Positions 43,387 to 51,054 of a stretch of DNA of 51,067 nucleotides are shown here, piece by piece. Under the pieces are notes generated by a model that worked only from the letters and a program-made list of their open reading frames with translations, was not told the DNA's origin and searched no databases. The translations under genes were made by a program, and so were the position numbers. Within the stretch, counting starts at the first letter, position 1. Each line of letters starts with the position of its first letter. Source of the DNA: Bacteroidales bacterium (GTDB lineage: Bacteria; Bacteroidota; Bacteroidia; Bacteroidales; UBA932). The stretch is from assembly GCA_012510445.1 (NCBI GenBank), contig JAAZIA010000018.1:1-51067 (forward strand), written 5' to 3'.

Positions 43387-43761
43387 ATGGAACTTCGTGG
43401 GACAATACTTGAAAAGTTACCGGTATTCAAAGGTACCAGCGCCCGAGGTGAATGGGTGAAACAGGAGTTTATCCTGGAAACCGGAGAGTCTGCCTACCCG
43501 CGCAAAGTATGTATTTCTGTATTTGGAGACGACAGAGTAAAAGAACTGGAAAATTATACACCCGGTCAATCCGTTAAAGTATCTGTAAATATTGAGTCCA
43601 GAGAGTACAACGGACGATGGTACACAGATGTACGGGCGTGGCGTTTGGAAAAAGAAACAACCGCTGCAAGCACAACAAAAGACTTGCCATCGGACATACT
43701 TCCTCCCGGCCCTATTATAACACAGGAACCGGACGAAGGAGCGGATGATCTTCCTTTCTAG
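43387..43761 (+). CDS. DUF3127 family protein
   Basis: A 124-residue cytoplasmic protein of the DUF3127 family, recognised from ELRGTILEKLPVF, GEWVKQEFILET and YNGRWYTDVRAWRLE. The pattern of strands resembles a single-stranded-DNA-binding OB fold, and the acidic end (EPDEGADDLPF) recalls the SSB C-terminal tail that recruits partner proteins. DNA binding is an inference from these two features; the function is not established. The last 47 bases overlap the convergent miaA gene, so the tail is read on both strands. Confidence 0.85.
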   Translation: MELRGTILEKLPVFKGTSARGEWVKQEFILETGESAYPRKVCISVFGDDRVKELENYTPGQSVKVSVNIESREYNGRWYTDVRAWRLEKETTAASTTKDLPSDILPPGPIITQEPDEGADDLPF

Positions 43762-44596
43762 GTACGCTTCTCCAATACGTTAGCTGACGTTTTGCATACC
43801 TGCGTGTATTACGTTGTATTAGAGATACAGCCTCTTCCAAAGAAATTTTCCCTTCAAAATGATCAAACAGCTCCCTGTACCCCACTGTCCGGAGTGCAGG
43901 GAGTTTTCTATAAGGGTACAACCCCCGAGCTTCTTCCATAAGGCCTACTTCCATCATTTTTTCCACTCGACTATTAATACGATGATAAAGTTCTTTTCTA
44001 GGCCTTTCCATTACAATGTGTTCTATTTCAAACGGCCTTTTTTTAGGGTTACGGGTTAAAAAAGAATGATACGGCTTTCCTGAAAGTATACAAACCTCTA
44101 CGGCCCTCATTACCCTACGTTTATTAGATAAATCAATGCGGTGGTACGTTACAGGATCCAATGTAAGCAGTTGGTTGCGCAGGTCCATCAACCCTTGCAC
44201 GTCTTCTGCCTGCTTCATCAGTTGTTTTCTTAATTGAGGATTGGGAACAGGCAAAGGGTCAAAACCCTTTACAAAAGCATCTGCATACAACCCCGATCCG
44301 CCGACTATCAAAAGATATGGGTGGTCCGGTGCCAAACGCATAACCAGCTCCCAAGCCTCGCGTTCGTAATCCCCTGCAGAATATGGTTTATGTATGGTAT
44401 GGGTGGCAATAAAATGGTGTGGAACGGCAGCCAACTCTTCCGACAAAGGACGTGCTACTCCAACGTTCAGCTCTTTGTATATCTGACGGCTGTCACAGCT
44501 AATTACAGGAGTCTGCAACAAACGAGCAATGGCCAGTGCCTGCTCCGTTTTTCCTACTCCGGTAGGGCCTGTCAATAAGATAATTTTTGTAGCCAT
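43715..44596 (-). CDS. miaA: tRNA dimethylallyltransferase
   Basis: MiaA (293 residues) adds a dimethylallyl group to A37 of tRNAs that read U-starting codons. The P-loop GPTGVGKT is at 10-17, DSRQIYKELNVG is the catalytic block, and YRELFDHFEGKISLEEAV with the C-terminal NTRRYAKRQLTYWR is characteristic. The C-terminal end overlaps the DUF3127 gene by 47 bases, and the start overlaps the luxC-like stop by 25 bases. The protein is slightly short of the 300-310 residues usual for the family but complete. Confidence 0.95.
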   Translation of the reverse strand: MATKIILLTGPTGVGKTEQALAIARLLQTPVISCDSRQIYKELNVGVARPLSEELAAVPHHFIATHTIHKPYSAGDYEREAWELVMRLAPDHPYLLIVGGSGLYADAFVKGFDPLPVPNPQLRKQLMKQAEDVQGLMDLRNQLLTLDPVTYHRIDLSNKRRVMRAVEVCILSGKPYHSFLTRNPKKRPFEIEHIVMERPRKELYHRINSRVEKMMEVGLMEEARGLYPYRKLPALRTVGYRELFDHFEGKISLEEAVSLIQRNTRRYAKRQLTYWRSVPRKEDHPLLRPVPVL

Positions 44597-45615
44597 TCCA
44601 ACGTATTTAATCCATCTGCGAAATCTGTAAAAAGAGGAGTCTGTGTTTGGCCAAAAGGAGTTTTCCCTTTACCAACAACACATTGAATCAGATCCCGGTT
44701 TTTCTTTATAAAATGTTCAGCAACGGCTGCCTCTTCATACTCCAGGTAATGCAATGTCCCCATGGGTGGAGCCAGAGTAGCGTTATTCTCCAGAACAAAC
44801 AGATCCCAAGCAACGGCCGGTACCGGATTGGCAGTCAGCGCCCCTTCGGTAGTCAGCGTCTGACATGCCCTGGCATGACGCAGCGCATTCATGTACCCCT
44901 TATGCCCTTTTAACAAAGAGCCAAAGTGTGCTTCCACTTGACGGGCAAACGGTTCAAAATCATAACCGGGCGGAACAAGCAACAAAGAAACGTTCCTACA
45001 CCCCAACCCAAAGTAAAGAAAACAGTCCTCTGCCAGACCGTACAGCTCTTCTTCAGACTCGTCTCCGTTTAAAAGCGCCAAAGAGGTTCTTCCCGTACGC
45101 ATTAACAGAGGAACCCGAGAAAAAGTAAGGCTGTAATATGCCTGTGCCTGAACACCTCCCGTAAACAAAATGGCACCGGTATTGTGGCTTATATATTTTA
45201 CAAATTGTACAGGAATCCCTTCCAGACAAGATTTTTTCTGTGCAGCCAGCGCGTTTATAAAAGCGGGAAGCAACACATCGTCTTTAGAAGAAAGTTTTAT
45301 TTCCACCGTTACTTCTTTTGGATGTGCCGCTGCATAAGCTAAACAACATATCAGGTCATGCCAACAAACTAAGGGAAGGTTTCCTGCCGCTACGATGGAA
45401 AGCAGGCAAGGTGCATGGGGCCCGATTTCCATAGAGAACAAGTGCACTAAAGTATCTCTTTCTTCTTTAAGTCCTTTCTGTAATGAATCCAAGCGATGTT
45501 TTACAAAAGGCGGGGCAAACCAAGGGTTTCTTTTCTCCGTTTCTTGAGGGAGGAATTCCCGCAGATGAAAAAGAACCTCGGCAGCCTGCTTTGTAAATTG
45601 GTATGCAAATCCCAT
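44572..45615 (-). CDS. LuxC-like acyl-CoA reductase
   Basis: A 347-residue protein of the LuxC family, which reduces activated fatty acyl groups to aldehydes with NADPH. The recognisable parts are the Rossmann-like segments (IVAAGNLPLVCWHDLICCLA, HNTGAILFTGGVQAQAYY) and the C-terminal half with CFLYFGLGCRNVSLLLVPPGYD, which carries the expected active-site cysteine (Cys in GLGCRNVS). No luciferase or fatty acid transferase gene is present, so light production is not implied. Bacteroidota commonly have this gene near serC, which here lies about 2 kb away. It overlaps miaA by 25 bases. Confidence 0.85.
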   Translation of the reverse strand: MGFAYQFTKQAAEVLFHLREFLPQETEKRNPWFAPPFVKHRLDSLQKGLKEERDTLVHLFSMEIGPHAPCLLSIVAAGNLPLVCWHDLICCLAYAAAHPKEVTVEIKLSSKDDVLLPAFINALAAQKKSCLEGIPVQFVKYISHNTGAILFTGGVQAQAYYSLTFSRVPLLMRTGRTSLALLNGDESEEELYGLAEDCFLYFGLGCRNVSLLLVPPGYDFEPFARQVEAHFGSLLKGHKGYMNALRHARACQTLTTEGALTANPVPAVAWDLFVLENNATLAPPMGTLHYLEYEEAAVAEHFIKKNRDLIQCVVGKGKTPFGQTQTPLFTDFADGLNTLEWLQKLSY

Positions 45616-45636
45616 CTTTTATGGTTCTCTGTTTTG

Positions 45637-45644
45637 CAAAGATA
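45637..45644 (-). promoter_or_regulatory. -7 promoter element for the luxC-like gene and miaA
   Basis: The minus strand reads TATCTTTG, an exact TAnnTTTG match, 21 bases before the start codon at 45615. Confidence 0.5.
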
Positions 45645-45655
45645 CACAAAAGACG

Positions 45656-45663
45656 TATTTTTG
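45656..45663 (+). promoter_or_regulatory. -7 promoter element for the YigZ-like gene
   Basis: TATTTTTG matches TAnnTTTG exactly. It ends 1 base before an ATG at 45665 and 4 bases before a second, in-frame ATG at 45668. A transcript starting at the usual distance would begin at or near the second ATG, so translation probably starts there without a leader. Confidence 0.5.
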
Positions 45664-45667
45664 TATG

Positions 45668-46264
45668 ATGTCCTCTGCCCAGACATACAAAACGTTGAAA
45701 AGTTCCTGCACAGGCCAATATAAAGAGAAAGGCAGCAAGTTTCTGGCATTTGGATTTCCTGCCTCATCGGAAGAAGCCATTAAGGAACGGCTGGAGACCA
45801 TGAAAAAAAAGTTCTTTGACGCACGCCACATTTGTTATGCATACCGGTTAGGGCCGGATGGAGAAACCTGGAGAGCAAACGATAGCGGAGAACCATCGTC
45901 TACCGCCGGAAAACCCATCTTGGGACAACTGCTTTCCTATGATCTCACTAACGTACTAATGGTTGTTGTCCGTTACTTTGGTGGGGTCAAGCTGGGTACC
46001 GGAGGCCTGATCAACGCGTACAGGTCTGCTGCCCGGGATGCGCTGGAGCAGGCCATTATTGTAGAAAAACGAATACTGGAAACACTTGAGCTGCAATTTA
46101 CTTACGAACAAACAGACAAGGTCATGAGAGCCATACACGATACCGGAGCTCAAATAGTTGAACAATCTTATGCAGACGGATCCCTCCCCTGCCGATTGAC
46201 CGTCCGGGTTCCCCCCACAGAACGCCAGACGCTTTTATCTGCCGTGAATCCCAATAGAAATTGA
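45668..46264 (+). CDS. YigZ/IMPACT family protein
   Basis: A 198-residue cytoplasmic protein of the YigZ/IMPACT family. The N-terminal UPF0029 domain (about 12-118) has KGSKFLAFGFP, RHICYAYRLG and the glycine-rich GGVKLGTGGLINAYRSAARDAL. A C-terminal DUF1949 ferredoxin-like domain follows (about 130-195). Eukaryotic IMPACT modulates the kinase Gcn2; the bacterial role is unsettled, with nucleic acid or ribosome binding suggested. I chose the second of two adjacent ATGs because the -7 box leaves no room for a leader before the first. pyrB follows after 12 bases. Confidence 0.88.
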   Translation: MSSAQTYKTLKSSCTGQYKEKGSKFLAFGFPASSEEAIKERLETMKKKFFDARHICYAYRLGPDGETWRANDSGEPSSTAGKPILGQLLSYDLTNVLMVVVRYFGGVKLGTGGLINAYRSAARDALEQAIIVEKRILETLELQFTYEQTDKVMRAIHDTGAQIVEQSYADGSLPCRLTVRVPPTERQTLLSAVNPNRN

Positions 46265-46276
46265 ACTTTTCAGCTT

Positions 46277-47176
46277 ATGAAATCTCTTATTTCCATTAAC
46301 GACTTCAATAAAGAGGAAATGTTGCAGATACTGGATCTTGCGGCAGAGTACGAAAGCAATCCCATCCATCCCATTTTTAAGGATAAACTCATAGCCTTAA
46401 TGTTCTTTGAGCCTTCTACACGTACCCGACTGAGTTTTGAAACAGCGGCAACGCGCCTGGGAGCCCGGTTTGTAGGTTTTGCCTCTTTGAGTCATACCAG
46501 CATAGCCAAAGGAGAGAGCCTGAAAGATACCATAAAGATGGTGTCTAATTATGCAGACATGATTGTCATGCGTCATCATTTGGACGGAGCAGCGCGTTAT
46601 GCATCAGAAATTGCCGGTTGTCCCATTATTAATGCCGGAGACGGAGCTAACCAGCATCCCACACAAACGCTGTTGGATATGTACTCCATCCGTAAGACGC
46701 AACAAACACTAGAAAACCTGTCCATAACCATGGTTGGAGATCTTAAATATGGGCGGACCGTTCATTCTCTGCTCCAAGCCATGAGCCATTTTAATCCTCG
46801 TTTCCACTTTGTTTCTTGTCCAGACCTGGAAATACCGCAAGAATACAAGAACTTTTTAGATTCACGAAACATTCCTTATACCCAACATCACAAACTGGAA
46901 GGACAAATACAAGATGCAGACATCTTGTATATTACTCGTGTACAGCAGGAACGTTTTCAGGATCCCATGGAATATGAGCGGGTAAAAAATTTAATGAGAC
47001 TGGAAGCTTCTATGCTCACCAATACACGTCCCAACCTACGCATATTACATCCTTTGCCTCGTGTCAACGAGATTGCCATTGAAGTTGACGATAGACCCGA
47101 GGCTTATTATTTTGAACAAGCCAAAAACGGTGTGTATACACGTATGGGACTCATCACCTATTTAATGAATCAGTAA
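46277..47176 (+). CDS. pyrB: Aspartate carbamoyltransferase catalytic subunit
   Basis: PyrB (299 residues) joins carbamoyl phosphate and aspartate, the committed step of pyrimidine synthesis. The carbamoyl-phosphate site is [12 protein letters not shown] (44-55). [19 protein letters not shown] is the aspartate and carbamoyl loop, and HPLPRVNEI is the conserved 240s-loop motif. It should form the classic dodecamer with PyrI, which is encoded next with a 1-base overlap (TAATG). That implies allosteric control by CTP and ATP, as in enteric bacteria. Confidence 0.96.
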   Translation: MKSLISINDFNKEEMLQILDLAAEYESNPIHPIFKDKLIALMFFEPSTRTRLSFETAATRLGARFVGFASLSHTSIAKGESLKDTIKMVSNYADMIVMRHHLDGAARYASEIAGCPIINAGDGANQHPTQTLLDMYSIRKTQQTLENLSITMVGDLKYGRTVHSLLQAMSHFNPRFHFVSCPDLEIPQEYKNFLDSRNIPYTQHHKLEGQIQDADILYITRVQQERFQDPMEYERVKNLMRLEASMLTNTRPNLRILHPLPRVNEIAIEVDDRPEAYYFEQAKNGVYTRMGLITYLMNQ

Positions 47177-47646
47177 TGATAGCTAAGAAACAACTGAAAG
47201 TCAGTGCCATCAGAAATGGGACGGTTATTGACAGGATTCCGGCAGGGGAATTATTCCACGTTATTGAAATCCTGGGACTTGCTAAAGGAAATCACCAGAT
47301 GACCTTTGGCACCAATCTGGAAAGTAAAGTTCTTGGAACGAAGTCTATTATTAAAGTCACAGATAAATTTTTTGAAGAAGACGATGTGAACCTCATTGCC
47401 CTGGTAGCTCCGGACGCCGTACTAAACATCATCAAAGAGTATCAGGTAGTAGAAAAAAGAAAGCTTGTTATTCCTTCAGAAGTACGTGGTCTGGTACGTT
47501 GCCTGAACCCAAGGTGTATTACAAACCATGAACCCGTCAAAACGCGTTTTAAAATCATTATTATACTGGAAGGACTCGTTCTCAAATGCCATTATTGTGA
47601 AAAAGAGACAAGCCAGAAAAACTTACAGATTATCAGTTCTAATTAA
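47176..47646 (+). CDS. pyrI: Aspartate carbamoyltransferase regulatory subunit
   Basis: PyrI (156 residues) binds nucleotide effectors and holds the PyrB trimers together. The allosteric domain (1-100) starts with VSAIRNGTVIDRIPAG, and the zinc domain has its four ligands at Cys109, Cys114, Cys138 and Cys141. HVIEILGL and TFGTNLESK fit the effector site. Its start codon overlaps the pyrB stop by one base. The run YigZ-pyrB-pyrI ends here; the 68 bases after it hold the serC promoter and no clear terminator. Confidence 0.96.
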   Translation: MIAKKQLKVSAIRNGTVIDRIPAGELFHVIEILGLAKGNHQMTFGTNLESKVLGTKSIIKVTDKFFEEDDVNLIALVAPDAVLNIIKEYQVVEKRKLVIPSEVRGLVRCLNPRCITNHEPVKTRFKIIIILEGLVLKCHYCEKETSQKNLQIISSN

Positions 47647-47669
47647 TTTCTAATTATACATTTTTACTT

Positions 47670-47677
47670 TATATTTG
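47670..47677 (+). promoter_or_regulatory. -7 promoter element for the serC-serA-DUF1015 unit
   Basis: TATATTTG matches TAnnTTTG exactly, with 37 bases to the serC ATG. It is followed by a second TTTG-containing run (TATTTGC) but no other exact match. No -33 box is evident. Confidence 0.5.
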
Positions 47678-47714
47678 TATTTGCAAAAAATCGTAACCAA
47701 AAACAGTATTCAAT

Positions 47715-48788
47715 ATGAAAAAAGCACACAATTTTAATGCAGGACCCTGTGTTCTGCCACAAGAAGCCATTCAAGCCGGAATAGAGGCTTTAAAAGATTT
47801 TAACAACTCCGGACTCTCTGTCATAGAAATTTCACACCGCTCCAAAGATTGGAGTGCTGTTATGGAAGAATGCCGTAGTTTGTGGAAAGAATTGTTGCAA
47901 ATACCGGATGATTATGAAGTGCTCTTCCTTGGTGGTGGAGCCAGTCTGCAGTTTTGCATGGTTCCCATGAACCTTATGAAGACAAAAGCAGCTTACCTGG
48001 AAACAGGTGCTTGGGCAAAAAAGGCCTTGGCAGAAGCCAAGGGTTTTGGAGAAGTAGTTACCGTTGCCTCGTCTGCAGAAACTACCTTTAATTATATTCC
48101 AAAGGATTATACCATTCCGGAAGATGTAGATTATTTTCACATTACAACCAACAACACCATTTACGGCACCGAAATTCATACAGATATAGACAGTCCTGTT
48201 CCCTTGGTAGCAGACATGTCATCTGATATTATGAGTCGTCCGGTTGACATTTCAAAATATGCCCTTATATACGGAGGCGCACAAAAGAACGTAGGTCCTG
48301 CCGGCGTTACCTTTGTCATTGTAAGAAAAGACATTTTGGGCAAAGTGGAACGCCACATTCCCTCTATGCTTGACTACCAAACACACATTAAAGGCGGTTC
48401 TATGTTTAACACTCCTCCCGTCTATCCCATTTACATTATGACACAAACGCTTAAATGGGTGAAAAACATGGGAGGATTGGAAGCCATCCAAAAAATCAAC
48501 CGTGAAAAGGCAGAAATGTTATACGCAGAGGTGGATCGCAACCCACTATTCAAAGGTACAGCTGCCAAAGAAGACCGTTCCCTCATGAACGTTTGCTTTG
48601 TTATGGCAGAAGGCTATGAAGCCTTAGAGGCAGAGTTCCTAACGTATGCACAAGAACGTGGTATGGTAGGAATCAAAGGACATCGCTCCGTTGGCGGCTT
48701 CCGTGCTTCTATCTATAATGCCTGTCCCATGGACAGTGTTAAAGCATTGATCAATTGCATGCAAGAATTTGAAAAACTTCACAAATAA
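47715..48788 (+). CDS. serC: Phosphoserine aminotransferase
   Basis: SerC (357 residues) is a PLP enzyme that converts 3-phosphohydroxypyruvate and glutamate to phosphoserine; it also serves pyridoxal synthesis in some bacteria. The start FNAGPCVLP is the family signature. The PLP lysine is Lys191 in [11 protein letters not shown], and [17 protein letters not shown] and [14 protein letters not shown] are substrate- and cofactor-site blocks. serA follows after 6 bases. Confidence 0.97.
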   Translation: MKKAHNFNAGPCVLPQEAIQAGIEALKDFNNSGLSVIEISHRSKDWSAVMEECRSLWKELLQIPDDYEVLFLGGGASLQFCMVPMNLMKTKAAYLETGAWAKKALAEAKGFGEVVTVASSAETTFNYIPKDYTIPEDVDYFHITTNNTIYGTEIHTDIDSPVPLVADMSSDIMSRPVDISKYALIYGGAQKNVGPAGVTFVIVRKDILGKVERHIPSMLDYQTHIKGGSMFNTPPVYPIYIMTQTLKWVKNMGGLEAIQKINREKAEMLYAEVDRNPLFKGTAAKEDRSLMNVCFVMAEGYEALEAEFLTYAQERGMVGIKGHRSVGGFRASIYNACPMDSVKALINCMQEFEKLHK

Positions 48789-48794
48789 AAAACT

Positions 48795-49715
48795 ATGAAA
48801 GTACTAATAGCTACAGAAAAACCTTTTGCTAAAACAGCCGTTGACGGTATTCGAGAAATCGTAGAGAATGCGGGAATGACTTTAGCTCTACTGGAAAATT
48901 ACACAGAAAAAGAACAATTGTTGCAAGCCGTTGCAGAGGCAGATGCCCTTATTGTCCGGTCAGACAAAGTAACTCGTGACGTGGTAGAAGCGGCTAAAAA
49001 CCTAAAAATCGTAGTACGTGCAGGAGCAGGTTATGATAACCTGGATTTGGATGCCTGTACAGAACATCAGGTAGTGGCTATGAATACTCCCGGACAAAAT
49101 GCAAATGCCGTGGCAGAGCTGGCTGTTGGCATGATGATTTATATGGCCCGTAATCAATTCCAACCCGGTACAGGTACAGAGTTAAGGGGAAAAACGTTAG
49201 GTGTCCATGCTTTTGGCGATATTGGACGCCTGGTGGCCGGGTTGGCAACGGGCTTGGGAATGAAAGTATATGTATACCACCACAGGTTTAAAGGTTCAGA
49301 ATTACAAACAGATACCATAAATGGAGTCGATTCTCCGGAAGAATTGTATAAAGTAAGTGATTACTTGTCACTGCACGTTCCTGCCAGACCACAATCCATT
49401 GGTTCTATAGGAAAATCCTTGCTCTCTCTGCTACCCACAGGTGCCTGCATAATCAATACGTCACGTAAAGAGATTATGAACGAGCAAGAACTAGAAGAGA
49501 TTTTGGCAGAAAGAACAGATTTGAAATATGCCTCGGACGTAGCCCCCGACAACCAAGCTGTATTGAAAGAAAAATTTGGCAACCGTGTTTATGCAACCCC
49601 TAAGAAAATGGGAGCACAAACAAAAGAAGCCAACGTCAATGCCGGTGTTGCTGCAGCACATCAGATAGTAGCCTTCCTGAAAGAAGGTGATAGAACGTTC
49701 CAGTTGAACAAATAA
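48795..49715 (+). CDS. serA: Short-form D-3-phosphoglycerate dehydrogenase
   Basis: A 306-residue D-isomer 2-hydroxyacid dehydrogenase without the C-terminal ACT domain, so serine feedback through that domain is not possible. The NAD-binding loop reads HAFGDIG, with Ala in place of the first Gly of GxGxxG. The substrate arginine is present (Arg224, NTSR). The usual catalytic pair is not: the Glu position reads Asn (SDVAPDN), and the His of TPHIG is replaced by Lys-Lys (TPKKMGAQ, 268-275). I recall this short Lys form from Bacteroidales and Entamoeba enzymes that are active, so it is probably functional. Its place between serC and DUF1015 supports serine synthesis. Confidence 0.9.
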   Translation: MKVLIATEKPFAKTAVDGIREIVENAGMTLALLENYTEKEQLLQAVAEADALIVRSDKVTRDVVEAAKNLKIVVRAGAGYDNLDLDACTEHQVVAMNTPGQNANAVAELAVGMMIYMARNQFQPGTGTELRGKTLGVHAFGDIGRLVAGLATGLGMKVYVYHHRFKGSELQTDTINGVDSPEELYKVSDYLSLHVPARPQSIGSIGKSLLSLLPTGACIINTSRKEIMNEQELEEILAERTDLKYASDVAPDNQAVLKEKFGNRVYATPKKMGAQTKEANVNAGVAAAHQIVAFLKEGDRTFQLNK

Positions 49716-49742
49716 ATCAAAAAGTACCTAAAATTATCACAT

Positions 49743-50984
49743 ATGGTTAAAATCAAACCTTTTGCAGCCCTCAGGCCGCCTAGAGAATTTGTGCAGGAAG
49801 TGGCTGCACGTCCTTACGATGTATTGAATTCAGAAGAAGCCAAAGCAGAAGCCTCTGAAAAATCGTTGCTTCATATTACTAAACCGGAAATAGACTTTGA
49901 TCCCATTATTGATGAACATTCCCAGCCTGCTTATGACAAAGCCGTTGAGAACTTTCGTTTATGGCAGGACCGTGGATGGCTGGTACGTGATCCAAAGGAA
50001 ATGTACTACGTTTATGCTCAAACCATGGATGGACGCACACAGTACGGTCTTGTGGTATGTGCACATGTTCAAGACTATTTGGACGGAAATATCAAAAAGC
50101 ACGAACTTACACGTAAAGACAAAGAAGAAGATCGTATGATTCACGTGCGAATTCAAAGCGCCAACGTGGAACCGGTATTTTTCACCTATCCGGACGTTCC
50201 GGAAATAAACAGTCTGGTAGAAAAAATTGTTCAACAGGATCCGGAATACGATTTTGTAGCCGATGACGGTTTTGGCCATCATTTTTGGCCAATATCAGAC
50301 TCCCTTGATATTGAAAAGATTACAAAACTGTTTGAAGACATCCCTGCTTTTTATGTAGCAGACGGACATCACAGAACAGCAGCTGCTGCTCTGGTTGGAG
50401 CGGAAAGAAAAGGTAAGAATCCCAATCATACAGGAGAAGAAGAGTACAATTATTTTATGGCCGTTGTATTCCCACAAAGCCATTTGAAGATCATTGATTA
50501 CAACAGAGTAGTTAAAGATTTAAATGGAATGACACCGGAAACTTTTGTACAGGCTTTGTCTAAAGATTTTCTTGTAGAACGTCTTGCCAACAGAACAGAA
50601 CCTTATGTCCCATCCGTTCATCACAATTTTTCTATGTATATAGATGGGTGCTGGTATTCGCTTACAGCTAGAGAAGGAACGTATGATGATAGCGATCCCA
50701 TAGGCACACTGGATGTTACCGTTCTTTCCAACCTTGTGTTTGACAAATTACTTGACATTAAAGATTTAAGAACAAGCACACGCATTGATTTTGTGGGCGG
50801 CATCCGAGGTCTTGACGAGTTGAGAAAACGTGTAGATTCCGGTGAAATGGCAGCCGCGTTTGCATTGTATCCCGTTACTATGGATCAGTTAATTACCATT
50901 GCAGATACCGGGAATATCATGCCTCCCAAAACTACTTGGTTTGAACCCAAACTCAGAAGTGGCTTGGCCATACACACCTTCTGA
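49743..50984 (+). CDS. DUF1015 family protein, candidate serine-metabolism enzyme
   Basis: A 413-residue cytoplasmic protein of the DUF1015 family, recognised by its N-terminus (KIKPFAALRP and the RPYDVLNSEEA block), KKHELTRKDKEEDR (118-131) and ADGHHRTAAA (206-215). The DGHHRT motif resembles the nucleotide-phosphate motif of ParB/sulfiredoxin-fold proteins, a fold that includes free-serine kinases. There is no signal or membrane segment. It follows serA by 27 bases and is closed by an intrinsic terminator, so serC, serA and this gene form one unit. A role in serine or phosphoserine chemistry is inferred from context; no phosphoserine phosphatase gene is in the window. Confidence 0.85.
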   Translation: MVKIKPFAALRPPREFVQEVAARPYDVLNSEEAKAEASEKSLLHITKPEIDFDPIIDEHSQPAYDKAVENFRLWQDRGWLVRDPKEMYYVYAQTMDGRTQYGLVVCAHVQDYLDGNIKKHELTRKDKEEDRMIHVRIQSANVEPVFFTYPDVPEINSLVEKIVQQDPEYDFVADDGFGHHFWPISDSLDIEKITKLFEDIPAFYVADGHHRTAAAALVGAERKGKNPNHTGEEEYNYFMAVVFPQSHLKIIDYNRVVKDLNGMTPETFVQALSKDFLVERLANRTEPYVPSVHHNFSMYIDGCWYSLTAREGTYDDSDPIGTLDVTVLSNLVFDKLLDIKDLRTSTRIDFVGGIRGLDELRKRVDSGEMAAAFALYPVTMDQLITIADTGNIMPPKTTWFEPKLRSGLAIHTF

Positions 50985-51025
50985 ATGCAAAAGAAAACCA
51001 ACAGTTTTGTATAAAAAACGTTGAT

Positions 51026-51054
51026 AAAACCTGCACAATAAGTGCAGGTTTTTT
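51026..51054 (+). terminator. Intrinsic terminator after the serine unit
   Basis: An 11-base stem (AAAACCTGCAC at 51026-51036 pairing with GTGCAGGTTTT at 51042-51052), a 5-base loop and a run of six T bases at 51049-51054 form a classic rho-independent terminator, 41 bases after the DUF1015 stop. It is the only strong hairpin terminator I see in the window. The stem's A/T ends mean it could also work for a gene arriving from the other side. Confidence 0.9.

Noticed and set aside
44572-45615. Bioluminescence operon because of the LuxC-like gene
   Set aside because: No luxA/B, luxD or luxE is present, and LuxC homologues are common in non-luminous Bacteroidota.
45665-45667. First ATG as the YigZ-like start
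   Set aside because: It is only 1 base from the end of the -7 box, so it would probably lie at or before the transcription start. The next in-frame ATG at 45668 is more plausible.
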